Notes: generated by a model from the sequence alone, not told the origin. Counted from the stretch's first letter, positions 25,865 to 35,012 are shown. The stretch is DNA of 64,000 bases from an uncultured Eubacterium sp. (GCA_910584875.1 CAJUDA010000016.1:1-64000); one strand, 5' to 3'. Numbers and translations are program-made.

Positions 25865-27418
25865 TTACTCCAGCCACCACTGTGCCCTTGTGGGCGAACG
25901 ACCGTTCCGGTCTGAATTGTATGACAATGAGTTGTCTTCTTCTTTAAACCCATATTTTATCATCAAATCATCGCACGAGATCGCATCTTTCTCTGCAATA
26001 CATGCTTTGTCACCTTTGGTGATGATCTCGAGGTCTTCCTCTTTTAATGCATCCTCTGCCCTGGGAAACCATTTTTTATATGCCTCCGCCCCCTCCTTTG
26101 GTACGATCAGAAAACAGATGGACGAGCACCACTCCATCTTTTCTCCTTTCGTCTCTACCTCTGGCGGGACAGCAGAGAGAAATTCCACCGCACCTCCTGT
26201 CTCTACCTCGATCCCTTTTAAGAAACATTTATTGGTGGTAAATCTCTTAAAACCAGCCGGGATTACCAGTCTTTCTATTTCTTCTCCCACCTGTGAGAGA
26301 TCATCACCAATATACCGGACGCCGTCTGGCAGGGTCATGCTTTTTTTCGTTCCCACAACGACAGCCAGTGTCCCGGATTCCCTGCCATAGATAAAGCCCC
26401 CTGACTGAGCCAGAACAGGATTGTTCCTGTCCACTGTGACTCGTTTAATCCGGCTGTCAAGCTCCAGCACCTCACTGTGCTCCCGGATCGCCTCACGATC
26501 CAGCTGCACCAATGTGGAGGGAAGCCGGACCGAGTGTATCTTTGTGATGAGCGAGGCATTGATCGCTCCCGTAGCAATCCTCGTGATCCCCTCTGGTACC
26601 ACTACCGTTTTTCCTGTCACAAAGACCTGGTACAGAATTTTTTTGTCTTTTGACAGGAGCATCCCATCCTCTATACAGTAATCACTGCCCTCCGGCAACC
26701 TCACTTCTTTGATGCGGTTGCATTCTGTCATTCCCGTATAGACATCCGTGAAATCCGGTGAGAGCGGCAATACGATCTTTCTCAGGTTCACACAGGCAAA
26801 GAGCAGATATCCCTCGATTTCCCGCAGCTGTTCGGGCAGCACGATCTCCTCCAGATCGCCAAACCCGGAGAATGTCGTTGTCGTAATGGTTTTCACAGTC
26901 GGCGGACAAAGGATCTTACGGATATTTTGTTTTGCCGGCGCCCATCCCTCAATATTATGATATGGCTCAAGGGATTGTCCGAAAATATCATAAAAATTAT
27001 CCTCAACCGGATCCTTTCCGATCTTCGTCAGTACCGCCCCCTCTACTTTGCTCGGGAACGCCATGGTGGAAGCCTTATTCTTTCCGGCATCTGCCGTATA
27101 GATCCAGCTTTCCTTCCCATCCTTTGACAGATGAGCATGATAAATATAGCCATCCTTTTTGACCGTCACTTCTCTGCTGATATCCCAGTCTGTCTCTTTT
27201 TCATCCTTTTCTGTTGTTTCCTCCAGTTCTTTTTCCTTCAGATCTTCTTCTGCTATCCCCGCCGGACTTTCTGATTCCACCCCGGACGGTGTCAGAATTG
27301 CCGCGCCTGTGGCAGAAAGTGACTGTTTTCCTGCTTCCTGTGTGCTGCAGGCACTGCAGAGTAAGGATACGGCAAGTAAGATGCCGACCGCCCTTACATA
27401 TAACGTCTTTGATTTCAT
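25865..27418 (-). CDS. LRR (BspA-type) lipoprotein, copy 1 of three
   Basis: A lipoprotein signal (LLAVSLLCSAC, Cys23 or nearby) is followed by a linker, TQEAGKQSLSATGAA, shared almost exactly with the next two genes. Then comes a beta domain (WDISREVTVKKDGYIYHAHL) and LRR_5/BspA-like repeats (FSGFGDLEEIVLPEQLREI, NLRKIVLPLSPDF, TKIHSVRLPSTLVQLD). Compared with copies 2 and 3 it runs 25 residues further past the shared KYGF terminus into an unrelated tail, ending within 3 bases of a DnaA-like box. AGGAG lies 8 bases before the ATG. It is the last gene of the protease operon; the role is unknown, perhaps surface binding. Confidence 0.78.
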   Translation of the reverse strand: MKSKTLYVRAVGILLAVSLLCSACSTQEAGKQSLSATGAAILTPSGVESESPAGIAEEDLKEKELEETTEKDEKETDWDISREVTVKKDGYIYHAHLSKDGKESWIYTADAGKNKASTMAFPSKVEGAVLTKIGKDPVEDNFYDIFGQSLEPYHNIEGWAPAKQNIRKILCPPTVKTITTTTFSGFGDLEEIVLPEQLREIEGYLLFACVNLRKIVLPLSPDFTDVYTGMTECNRIKEVRLPEGSDYCIEDGMLLSKDKKILYQVFVTGKTVVVPEGITRIATGAINASLITKIHSVRLPSTLVQLDREAIREHSEVLELDSRIKRVTVDRNNPVLAQSGGFIYGRESGTLAVVVGTKKSMTLPDGVRYIGDDLSQVGEEIERLVIPAGFKRFTTNKCFLKGIEVETGGAVEFLSAVPPEVETKGEKMEWCSSICFLIVPKEGAEAYKKWFPRAEDALKEEDLEIITKGDKACIAEKDAISCDDLMIKYGFKEEDNSLSYNSDRNGRSPTRAQWWLE

Positions 27419-27470
27419 AATCGTTATCTCCTATTGTTTATGTCGATTAATCACCTGTCTAATACATACA

Positions 27471-28952
27471 TCAAAAGCCATATTTTTTCATTAATTTTTT
27501 ATATACTAATTCCGATTCAAAATATTTTTCAATGATACATGCCCTGTCTCCTTTAATAATGGTCGAAAGTTTCTCACCCGGATTTTCAACCATTTTATAC
27601 CATCTTTTGTATGCCTTTACTCCTTCTTTGGGAACAATAAGAAAACAACCTGCAGAAAGTGGCATTTTTTTCCCTTTCTTTTCTACCCCAGGCGGAGTGG
27701 CAGAAAGAAATTCCACCGCACCTTCTGACCCTATATTTATCCCCTTTACCAGACACTGGTTCGTTTTAAATGCTTTAAAACTCGCAGGGATAACCAGCCG
27801 TTCGATCTCTTTTCCTACCTGTGAATGGACATCACTGATATACCGGACTCCCTCTGGCAATGTCATGCTTTTTTTCGTTCCAACGATCACAGCCAGCGTT
27901 CCGGTCGCCCTGTAATAAATACAATCATTTTCCTGTGCCAAAAAGGGATTATTTCTAGCAATCCTGACATTCTTGATCCGGTTGGTTTCACTCATATGAT
28001 AATCCCCTTCATCTAAAATGGCATCATCATCCAGTTTTTTCAGGGTGGAAGGCAGACGGACGGAACGGATCTTCGTGATATGTGTGGCATTGATTGCTTT
28101 AGTAGCGACCCTCGTGATTCCCTCTGGCACCACCACCGTTTCCCCTGTCACAAAAACCTGATACAATGTCTTTTTGTCCTTTGACAATAACATACCATCC
28201 TTTACACAATAATCCCTGCTCCCTTCTGGCAGCTCCACCTTTTCTATGCTATTACATCTTGCCATCGCCACATAGGATTCTGTAAAGTCTGGTGAAAGCG
28301 GCAATACAATTTTTTTCAGGTTCAGGCAGGAGAAGAGAATGTATTCAGCAAATTTCTGCATATGTTCCGGAAGCACTACTTCCTCCAGATTCCGGAAACC
28401 GCAGAACGCTGCCGCCATTACTTTTTTTACTGACGGAGGGCAGATAACTTTTTCTACATTTTCTTTGCCCCCCTCCCAGGCATCCACATCATGATAGGGC
28501 TCCACGCTGTTGCCAAAGATGTCATAATAATCATCCTCTACCGGAGTCCTTCCCAGCTTTGTCAGCACCGCTCCCTGTATTTCTTCCGGAAATGACAGCG
28601 TGGTTTTGCTGTCACTGCCGGAATCCGCCTGATAGATCCAGCTCTCCTTCCCCTCCTTTGACAAATAGGCATGGTAAGTATAACCATCCTGTTCCACCGT
28701 CACTTCCCTGCTGATGTCCCAGACAGTCCCATCCTTATCTTTTTGTGTCGTTTTTACTGGCTTCTGATCCTCTATATCCTCTTCTTCTATCCCAGCTGGT
28801 GTCTCTGTTTCCACCGCGGACGGTGTCAGAATTGCCGCGCCTGTGGCAGAAAGCGACTGCTTTCCTGCTTCCTGCGTACCGCAGGCACTGCAGAGTAAGG
28901 ATACAGCAAGTAAGATGCTTACTACTCTGATGTATTTTTCCCCTTTATCCAT
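27471..28952 (-). CDS. LRR (BspA-type) lipoprotein, copy 2 of three
   Basis: The 493-residue paralogue has lipobox LCSAC, the same TQEAGKQSLSATGAAILTPS linker, the domain WDISREVTVEQDGYTYHAYL, the segment DDYYDIFGNSVEPYHDVDAW and LRR_5-like repeats (FRNLEEVVLPEHMQKFAEYI, LNLKKIVLPLSPDF, TKIRSVRLPSTLKKLDDDAI). It ends at KKYGF. GGGGGA lies 7 bases before the ATG. Copy 3 is 38 bases upstream and copy 1 is 52 bases downstream, so all are probably on one transcript. The body differs from the other copies far more than the linker does. Confidence 0.78.
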   Translation of the reverse strand: MDKGEKYIRVVSILLAVSLLCSACGTQEAGKQSLSATGAAILTPSAVETETPAGIEEEDIEDQKPVKTTQKDKDGTVWDISREVTVEQDGYTYHAYLSKEGKESWIYQADSGSDSKTTLSFPEEIQGAVLTKLGRTPVEDDYYDIFGNSVEPYHDVDAWEGGKENVEKVICPPSVKKVMAAAFCGFRNLEEVVLPEHMQKFAEYILFSCLNLKKIVLPLSPDFTESYVAMARCNSIEKVELPEGSRDYCVKDGMLLSKDKKTLYQVFVTGETVVVPEGITRVATKAINATHITKIRSVRLPSTLKKLDDDAILDEGDYHMSETNRIKNVRIARNNPFLAQENDCIYYRATGTLAVIVGTKKSMTLPEGVRYISDVHSQVGKEIERLVIPASFKAFKTNQCLVKGINIGSEGAVEFLSATPPGVEKKGKKMPLSAGCFLIVPKEGVKAYKRWYKMVENPGEKLSTIIKGDRACIIEKYFESELVYKKLMKKYGF

Positions 28953-28990
28953 AAAGCTTCCCCCTTCATTTCATTTATAATGACTGCCTG

Positions 28991-30460
28991 TCAAAATTCC
29001 GGTGGGATCAAATCATGATTCTCCATGATATTTCTGTCATATTCCATGGCAATATATGCTTTGTCTCTCTTTGTTTTTACAATCATCTTTTCGTCTTTTC
29101 TTCCCACCTGGTACCATTCCTTATATACCTGCTTACTGTTTTTCGGGACAATAAGTATACCCAGCGTCGGAACCCTCTTTTTCTTTCCGCCGATAATCTC
29201 CGGCGGCTTCATAGAACGAAATTCTACAAATTCTTCTACACGGAGGATCCTCTCCTCCTGCTGCCTGGTAATCTTAAAGCCTTTAAATGCTTCTGGAATA
29301 ACCAGCTTCTTAATTGTTTTCCCTACCTGGATCAGGTCATCATCAATATATCGGATTTCTTCCGGAAGGGTCATACTTTTTTTAATTCCAACAAATACCA
29401 CCAGAGTCCCCGTCGCTCTCTCGTAGATGCAGTTTTCAGCGTGTGCCAGGACAGGATTGTTGCTGGCAACTGTAACGCTTCGGATCTGCCTGCCCAGATC
29501 TACCCATTCGTCTTTATCCTGGATTGCATTATCATCCAGTCTGCTCAGAGTAGAAGGCAGACGGACAGACCGGATCTTGGTGATGTCACTGGCATTAATG
29601 CCGCGGGTGACGATCCTCGTAACCCCTTCCGGCACTGTCACAGTATCCCCTGTCACAAAAACCTGATACAGTGTCTTTTTGTCCGCAGACAGGAGCATAC
29701 CCTCTTTGATACAGAACTCACTGCTCCCCTCCGGCAGTTCCACCTCTTTAATCCGGTTACATTTCGTCAGCCATGCATGTGTTTTCGTAAAATCTGGTTT
29801 TTGCGGCAGTATGATCTTCTGCAGGTTTTTGCAGTAGAAAAGCAGGAATAACGGAATCTTTTTTAATTTCTCCGGCAGTATGATTTCCTCCAGATCACGG
29901 AACCCGCAAAACGCTGCTGCTGTTATATTCCTTACAGCAGCAGGGCAGTAAATTTTATTTATTTTACTTTTATCAAAATCTGATACCCAGCCATCATGTT
30001 TATGATATGGTTCCACGCTGTTGCCAAAGATGTCATAATAATCATCTTCTACCGGAGTCCTTCCCAGCTTTGTCAGCACCGCTCCCTGCACTTCTTCCGG
30101 AAATGCCAGGGTAGTTTTCCTGTCACTGCCGGGGTCCGCCTGATAGATCCAGCTCTCCTTCCCATCCTTTGACAGATAGGCATGGAAAGTATAACCATCC
30201 TGTTCCACCGTTACTTCCCTGCTAATGTCCCAGATCGTCCCGTCCTTGTCCTTTTTCGTTGTTTTTTTCGGCTTCTGCTCCTCTATATCCTCTTCTATCC
30301 CAGCTGGTGTCTCTGTTTCCACCCCGGACGGTGTCAGAACTGCAGTACCTGTGGCAGAGAGTGACTGTTTTCCTGCTTCCTGTGTGCTGCAGGCACTGCA
30401 GAACATGATTATAATAACTATGCTACTAATAATTTTTAAATATATAATTCTGGTTCGCAA
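28991..30460 (-). CDS. LRR (BspA-type) lipoprotein, copy 3 of three
   Basis: About 489 residues with a lipoprotein signal (IIIMFCSAC), the shared TQEAGKQSLSATGTAVLTPS linker, WDISREVTVEQDGYTFHAYL, DDYYDIFGNSVEPYHKHDGW and LRR_5-like repeats (FRDLEEIILPEKLKKIPLFL, TKIRSVRLPSTLSRLDDNAI). The start is placed at a TTG (30460), eight bases after a good GGAGG; the in-frame ATG at 30475 has no ribosome binding site. It is the first lipoprotein gene after the protease and the most diverged in its C-terminal third. Function is unknown. Confidence 0.75.
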   Translation of the reverse strand: MRTRIIYLKIISSIVIIIMFCSACSTQEAGKQSLSATGTAVLTPSGVETETPAGIEEDIEEQKPKKTTKKDKDGTIWDISREVTVEQDGYTFHAYLSKDGKESWIYQADPGSDRKTTLAFPEEVQGAVLTKLGRTPVEDDYYDIFGNSVEPYHKHDGWVSDFDKSKINKIYCPAAVRNITAAAFCGFRDLEEIILPEKLKKIPLFLLFYCKNLQKIILPQKPDFTKTHAWLTKCNRIKEVELPEGSSEFCIKEGMLLSADKKTLYQVFVTGDTVTVPEGVTRIVTRGINASDITKIRSVRLPSTLSRLDDNAIQDKDEWVDLGRQIRSVTVASNNPVLAHAENCIYERATGTLVVFVGIKKSMTLPEEIRYIDDDLIQVGKTIKKLVIPEAFKGFKITRQQEERILRVEEFVEFRSMKPPEIIGGKKKRVPTLGILIVPKNSKQVYKEWYQVGRKDEKMIVKTKRDKAYIAMEYDRNIMENHDLIPPEF

Positions 30461-30490
30461 GATTCTTACCTCCATCCTGTATTACACTTT

Positions 30491-32587
30491 TCACAAAGAA
30501 CTGACATCCATCTTATCGAAATATGCCTTATTCCTTGTATAATAGTTACTATCAATTTCTTTTATATATCTGGCAATCCGTTTCAATTTAAAACATTTCT
30601 TTTTATCCTTGCCTGTATTATATATACTAAGGTGGAAATCTCCTGTTGTACCAGACTCGCCTTTATAAGTGTGCTGCAGCACTTTTCCTGCTATCTGTTC
30701 AGCACACTCCTGTCTGTTTTCCTTTTTCTCTTTTTCATTTGTTGCTCTGTCTGCATCTGGATGTTTAATACGATTTCCATTTAAATAATATGCGGAATGC
30801 GCAAAAGTATCTGTTGCCACATGAAGCGCCATTCCATAAATAATAAGCATCTTATTTTTATTATTTACTTTATGTTTTCCCAATACATTAGACCAGCTGA
30901 CCCTCTTTTTCGTCTTTATATTATATACCCCTTTGGAATCAATTTTACTTTTCATACCATCAAATTCGTTATTTGACATGAAAAAAGGCTTTCCAATCTC
31001 ACTTTTCCCTTTACTGAACGCCTGTGCCAGTCTGGTGAGATAAATATAACATGAGACATAATTGATCGGCTTGTCTGACTTTGTTACAAAATACCCATGC
31101 CACTGCGGATAATCCTTCATCCCATATACATATTCATCATTCGCTACTGCCCCCAGTTTCAGCACCTTGAGATTGTCTCCGGTTATCCCGCTGCCCTTTT
31201 TTTCTGTAAAGCCCTGGTGTGTGCTTCCGCCCCAGCGTCCTTCGACGTAATCCACATCCTGGTATCGTTCTGTCTCCGGCTCTTCCTGGTTCACCCCGGT
31301 CTCTGTTTCCTCCCACAGTTCCTCCGGCTCTGTCTTCCCTTTTTCCTTATATGCCTTTTTACAGGTGTCATAGATGCTCCGGGCATACCCATAATCCACC
31401 AGCCCGTACCCGTAGGATTCCTGTCCGCCGTATTTCTTCGCCCCGGCGTCCAGCGCCATACGGATCAGCCCCGCATCTGCCTCCCTGTCCTGCTGCCACA
31501 GCAGGGACGCCACCCCGGTGACATGGGGCGCCGCCAGGCTGGTCCCCCCGCAGGTCATAAGCCCTCCCAGCATCCCCGTGGAGAGGATCTGCTCCCCCGG
31601 CGCTACCAGCTCCAGACTGCTTCCCCGGGCGCTGTTCTCCGAGACCCTCCCGTCCGTGCCGACGGAGCCGACCGCCACCGTCTCTTCATACGCTGCCAGG
31701 TACTCGACTGTTTTCCCGTTCCCTGCCGCCGCGATGACCAGGATGTCATGCCATGCCGCCCGCCGGATGGCACGGTGGAGCGCCTCGGAATCTTTTGCCG
31801 TGCCGAGGCTCAGGTTCAGGATATCCACTTTCTTTTCAACCGCCCAGTCAATGGCTGCGATGATCTGGCTGACCCGTGCCTGGTTGTTCTCATCCAGGAC
31901 ACGCGCCGAATACAGCTCCACATCCGGGTTGACCCCGGTGATCCCTGTCTGGTTGTCTTTTGCCGCGATGATCCCGGCGACTGCAGTCCCGTGCCCGGTG
32001 CAGTCCTCATAGACCGGGGAGATCCCCTCCTGTCCCGGGACAAAGTTTTTCCGCTCTTTTACATCTATGTCCTCACTGTCATCGATGCCGGAGTCGACCA
32101 GCGCCACGCGGATCTTTTTCCCCTGTGCCTTTTTCTCCGCCGTCTGCTTCTCCGGTTTCTTTTCCCTGCTGTCTGCCAGGTTTACGATATCCATGTTCCA
32201 TTCCGGCTCTTCTGTTTCTTTTCTATCGCTCTGTCCTGCTTTTTTCTGCGGCGTCTTTTTCCCGCTCCCCTGTACACAGATGTCCTCCTCGATCAGGTCC
32301 ACGCGGTCATCCTGCCTCAGTTCCTTTGCTTCCTGTCCGGTCAGCTCCGCGGTGAAGGTTTCTGCCTCCTCCAGCACCTCTTCCGACTGCCCGTCAGTGA
32401 CAGAATCATACTCCTCTGTCAGTTCCTCAAATTCCTCTCTGCCCTCTGCCGTGATGATGTACGTCTTCTGTGCTTCCTTCCCCTGCGCTGTGGCGGTGGG
32501 AGCCTGCACCGGCAGTCCGCTCCCCAGCAGTGCCGTCGCCAGTGCCACGGCGGCAGTCCTCTGTAACCATTTTCTCTCTCTTTTCAC
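30491..32587 (-). CDS. Secreted subtilisin (S8) fused to zinc-phospholipase-C-like domain
   Basis: The 698-residue exported protease starts at GTG with GGGGGA nine bases upstream. It has a signal peptide (about 1-35), an I9-type inhibitory propeptide (41-105), and an S8 domain with Asp165 (VALVDSGIDD), His199 (TGHGTAVAGI), oxyanion Asn290 (AAAGN) and Ser350 (GGTSLAAPHVTG), all intact. After an acidic Glu-rich linker (417-450) comes a helical domain with THQGFTEKKG (His457) and ALHVATDTFAHSAY (His589, Asp593, His597). This resembles the zinc-dependent phospholipase C or DUF6765 fold; the metal ligands are inferred. Three LRR lipoproteins follow in the same operon. Confidence 0.83.
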   Translation of the reverse strand: MKRERKWLQRTAAVALATALLGSGLPVQAPTATAQGKEAQKTYIITAEGREEFEELTEEYDSVTDGQSEEVLEEAETFTAELTGQEAKELRQDDRVDLIEEDICVQGSGKKTPQKKAGQSDRKETEEPEWNMDIVNLADSREKKPEKQTAEKKAQGKKIRVALVDSGIDDSEDIDVKERKNFVPGQEGISPVYEDCTGHGTAVAGIIAAKDNQTGITGVNPDVELYSARVLDENNQARVSQIIAAIDWAVEKKVDILNLSLGTAKDSEALHRAIRRAAWHDILVIAAAGNGKTVEYLAAYEETVAVGSVGTDGRVSENSARGSSLELVAPGEQILSTGMLGGLMTCGGTSLAAPHVTGVASLLWQQDREADAGLIRMALDAGAKKYGGQESYGYGLVDYGYARSIYDTCKKAYKEKGKTEPEELWEETETGVNQEEPETERYQDVDYVEGRWGGSTHQGFTEKKGSGITGDNLKVLKLGAVANDEYVYGMKDYPQWHGYFVTKSDKPINYVSCYIYLTRLAQAFSKGKSEIGKPFFMSNNEFDGMKSKIDSKGVYNIKTKKRVSWSNVLGKHKVNNKNKMLIIYGMALHVATDTFAHSAYYLNGNRIKHPDADRATNEKEKKENRQECAEQIAGKVLQHTYKGESGTTGDFHLSIYNTGKDKKKCFKLKRIARYIKEIDSNYYTRNKAYFDKMDVSSL

Positions 32588-32622
32588 TTCAATATATCCC
32601 CCTTTTTATAGATTTAAAACCT

Positions 32623-32651
32623 ATTATAACAGAGTTTACACTACGTTTACA
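32623..32651 (-). promoter_or_regulatory. Promoter of the protease/LRR-lipoprotein operon
   Basis: Minus strand TGTAAA, 17-base spacer, TATAAT, about 35 bases before the GTG start. The -35 match is weak. The stretch 32652-32782 between it and the terminators holds no gene that I can see. Confidence 0.45.
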
Positions 32652-32782
32652 GGAGCTATAGTTCCGGTTACTCTGGAATTGTGTAATTTTTTTGTGAAAC
32701 TTTTGTGTCCTGATACAGCGGATGCCAATCTGAACCCGCTATGGTTCAAATCAGAGCCGCAAAACAAAATCGTGAAAATCCC

Positions 32783-32813
32783 ATAAAAAAAGCGTCGGGA
32801 TAAGCCGACGCTT
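32783..32813 (-). terminator. Second terminator behind the NlpC/P60 gene
   Basis: Minus strand stem AAGCGTCGG/CCGACGCTT, loop of 6, followed by seven T. Confidence 0.7.
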
Positions 32814-32815
32814 CC

Positions 32816-32838
32816 AAGAACGACCGACGGTCGTTCTT
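32816..32838. repeat. Perfect 11-bp inverted repeat
   Basis: AAGAACGACCG-A-CGGTCGTTCTT, a one-base-loop palindrome lying between two terminators. No T-tract; it may be an operator or a recombination scar. Confidence 0.5.
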
Positions 32839-32865
32839 GCTCCGCACGAAGCGAACTTTTCTATA

Positions 32866-32900
32866 TAAAAAAAGACAGCCTGCCATTACACAGACTGCCT
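32866..32900 (-). terminator. First terminator behind the NlpC/P60 gene
   Basis: Minus strand 10-bp stem AGGCAGTCTG/CAGGCTGTCT with two G-T pairs and an 8-base loop, followed by seven T, 17 bases after the stop codon. Confidence 0.8.
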
Positions 32901-32916
32901 CATAAATTTCCAATTT

Positions 32917-34374
32917 TTATCCGATCACACGCCTTGCACAATATGGTGTACGATAACGCATATTGCTGGTAGTGATCCCTGTCCTCGGATTGCTCGCATG
33001 TACGACGCGTCCTCCACCAATGCAGATCGCTACATGGTTCACGCGTCCTCCACTGGAATAGAAGATCAGGTCTCCCGGTCTCGCCTCTGATACTTTAATC
33101 TTCTTTCCTGTCCGGGACTGTTCACCGGATGTTCGTGGTAAATGAATACCAAACTTCTTAAATATCGACATGGTAAAACCGGAACAATCCGTACCCTTCG
33201 TCAGACTTGAACCACCATAGACGTAAGGGTTTCCCACAAACCGGAGTGCATAGGATGCAATCGCAGATCCGTCGCCGCTTCCCAGTACGCTTCCGCCGCC
33301 GCCTGTATCGGACTCACCAGAGCCGCCAGAACCACTGGAGCCGCCGGAGCCGGTATCCGGTTCAGAACTGCCGCCACCAGAGCCGCTGCTGCCACCGGAA
33401 CCGGAATTGGAGCCGGATGACCCCTTTTGGGAACTGCTCTTCTTACTGCTGCCACCAGAATTACTCTTACTGCCCGAACTCTTTTTGCTGCTGGAGCTCT
33501 GACCGCTGCTGTTATTATTTTGGGAAGCCGCTCTCTCTGCTGCCTTCTGCTCCTGTCTCTCTGCTTCCTCTGCTGCCGCTTTCCGCCGCTCTTCTTCCCG
33601 CTCTTCCTCAATCGATACTGCCTTCTTAAACTGGACAGTAACCTTTACATACTCTTTGGATACATATCCGCTCGTATCACCATCCACACAGATCTTCGCC
33701 CATTCCGAATCCTCTTTCAGAACCTCATAGCTCTCCTCACCGGAGATCAGGGTAAGAACGGTAGCCTCTGTACTTTTCTCTTCCCGGACACGCAGTGTCT
33801 CTGTCGTGACTGTCGCCCACTTCGTCCCGAAGTCATCAATCAGTTTCTCTGCACTATACCCGATCGCCAGATAATCCTTCATAATATATCCGGTGACAGA
33901 ACCCGACTTGATCTGTACCCAGTCACCTTTTGTAGCTGTGATCGTGGCCGCGCTGCCACGATACAGCTTACCAACGATCTCCGCCTTCGTAGTAGGACTC
34001 TTTCTTATATTTACATAATCTGCCGCAATGGAAATACCCACATTGGCATATTCAGACTCCGGCTTCGGCGTCGCACTGGCTTTTGGTTTCACCGTAGGTT
34101 CCGGCGTTGCACCATTTACTGCCGTCCCGCTGACCGTCGTATCCGTTCCATTTGTTTTCGTTACATCATCATCAAAAGCTACGATTGCCTCAGGATCCGT
34201 CTGGTTCGCTCCCGTCTGCACGGAGCAGTACTGATCCAGTGTATATGACATACCTGCCAGTTCTGTCTCTGTACCCATAGTAGTAGATCTCGAAACTATG
34301 TAATGGCCAAACACACCAAAAGATAAAACGAGAGTTGCACCCAATGCGATCCTGACTACCTTCCTCTGCTGCAT
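32917..34374 (-). CDS. Secreted SH3b-NlpC/P60 peptidoglycan endopeptidase
   Basis: This cell-wall hydrolase cuts peptide stems of peptidoglycan. The start is the ATG at 34374 (MQQRKVVRIAL), 7 bases after GGAGGG; a TTG five codons earlier is less likely. The 485-residue protein has an N-terminal membrane or signal segment, a Thr/Pro linker, two bacterial SH3 domains (YVNIRKSPTTKAEIVGKLY and TLRVREEKSTEATVLTLI), a charged helical stretch (EEREEERRKAAAEEA), a long Ser/Gly linker and a C-terminal NlpC/P60 domain. The domain has Cys in KGTDCSGFTMS and His in NHVAICIGGGRVVHAS. A near-ideal promoter precedes it; it is monocistronic. Confidence 0.92.
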   Translation of the reverse strand: MQQRKVVRIALGATLVLSFGVFGHYIVSRSTTMGTETELAGMSYTLDQYCSVQTGANQTDPEAIVAFDDDVTKTNGTDTTVSGTAVNGATPEPTVKPKASATPKPESEYANVGISIAADYVNIRKSPTTKAEIVGKLYRGSAATITATKGDWVQIKSGSVTGYIMKDYLAIGYSAEKLIDDFGTKWATVTTETLRVREEKSTEATVLTLISGEESYEVLKEDSEWAKICVDGDTSGYVSKEYVKVTVQFKKAVSIEEEREEERRKAAAEEAERQEQKAAERAASQNNNSSGQSSSSKKSSGSKSNSGGSSKKSSSQKGSSGSNSGSGGSSGSGGGSSEPDTGSGGSSGSGGSGESDTGGGGSVLGSGDGSAIASYALRFVGNPYVYGGSSLTKGTDCSGFTMSIFKKFGIHLPRTSGEQSRTGKKIKVSEARPGDLIFYSSGGRVNHVAICIGGGRVVHASNPRTGITTSNMRYRTPYCARRVIG

Positions 34375-34448
34375 ATATTTTCCCTCCAATATCGGTTCTC
34401 CCCAAAAACATCATCTTAATTGTTACAAAATTATTAACTGTGTTTTTC

Positions 34449-34477
34449 AGTATAACAACTCTGCGGTCATCTGTCAA
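34449..34477 (-). promoter_or_regulatory. Promoter of the NlpC/P60 gene
   Basis: Minus strand TTGACA, 17-base spacer, TATACT, about 75 bases before the start: a consensus-grade sigma-A promoter. Confidence 0.8.
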
Positions 34478-34593
34478 GCTATGAAATAGCGTTTTTTTTA
34501 CATATTTTTCCCAGTTCCTCCCAACCGCCCAAAAAACCACCATTTTATTCTACAACAAGTGACTATTTTCCCTTTCCTGTCCCGGTGTGATAT

Positions 34594-34601
34594 GTTATAA
34601 T
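34594..34601 (+). promoter_or_regulatory. Extended -10 promoter of the small membrane protein gene
   Basis: TGTTATAAT (TG-N-TATAAT) about 70 bases before the start; the -35 element is poor. The palindrome at 34620 would lie near the 5' end of this transcript. Confidence 0.5.
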
Positions 34602-34619
34602 CTTCCTATAAAAGAGTTC

Positions 34620-34653
34620 GCTCAATGGCAGATTCTAATTGGCGCCGTCGAGC
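34620..34653. repeat. Imperfect palindrome, copy 2 of the dispersed element
   Basis: GCTCAATGGC and GCCGTCGAGC arms, nine of ten positions pairing. A C-G pair of copy 1 has become T-G here. The loop and right arm match copy 1 at 18 of 22 positions. It lies in the leader of the next gene. Confidence 0.6.
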
Positions 34654-34670
34654 CAGAAGGGAGAGTTTCT

Positions 34671-35012
34671 ATGGGTACACGCATGAAAACGATGTTGTCA
34701 TATTACGCTAAACTGGCGGGAGGTACATGGGAAGACGGTCAGCCCCTGACGCCGGAAAAAGCAGAGACCGCCAAAAAGGAGCTGCTGATACAGATCGGTT
34801 TTTTCCAGCATGAACGGCTGATCCATCTGATCGTGACCGTCCTTTTCGCTGTACTTACCGTCATCACCCTTCTTGCCAATCTGTTTCTGCAGGAGCCGCT
34901 CCTTCTTGTATTATCCCTGCTCTTCCTGGTTCTTCTGATCCCCTATATCCGGCATTACTATCTGCTTGAAAACGGGGTCCAGAAATTATATGAATACTAT
35001 GATGCCTTATGA
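34671..35012 (+). CDS. Small two-span membrane protein, unknown function
   Basis: The 113-residue protein starts at the ATG at 34671 (GGGAG nine bases upstream), not at the longer open frame. The first half is soluble (MLSYYAKLAGGTWEDGQPLTPEKAETAKKELL). The second holds two hydrophobic spans (LIHLIVTVLFAVLTVITLLA and LLLVLSLLFLVLLIPYI) and ends in a short Tyr-rich tail, ENGVQKLYEYYDAL. I do not recognise a family; the layout resembles small Lachnospiraceae membrane proteins of unknown function. Its 3' end overlaps the convergent ridA by 6 bases. Confidence 0.75.
   Translation: MGTRMKTMLSYYAKLAGGTWEDGQPLTPEKAETAKKELLIQIGFFQHERLIHLIVTVLFAVLTVITLLANLFLQEPLLLVLSLLFLVLLIPYIRHYYLLENGVQKLYEYYDAL

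Noticed and set aside
31097..32566. 489-codon plus-strand frame opposite the subtilisin
   Set aside because: Long only because of G/C-rich third positions in the true gene, whose catalytic motifs are intact on the minus strand; no protein character.
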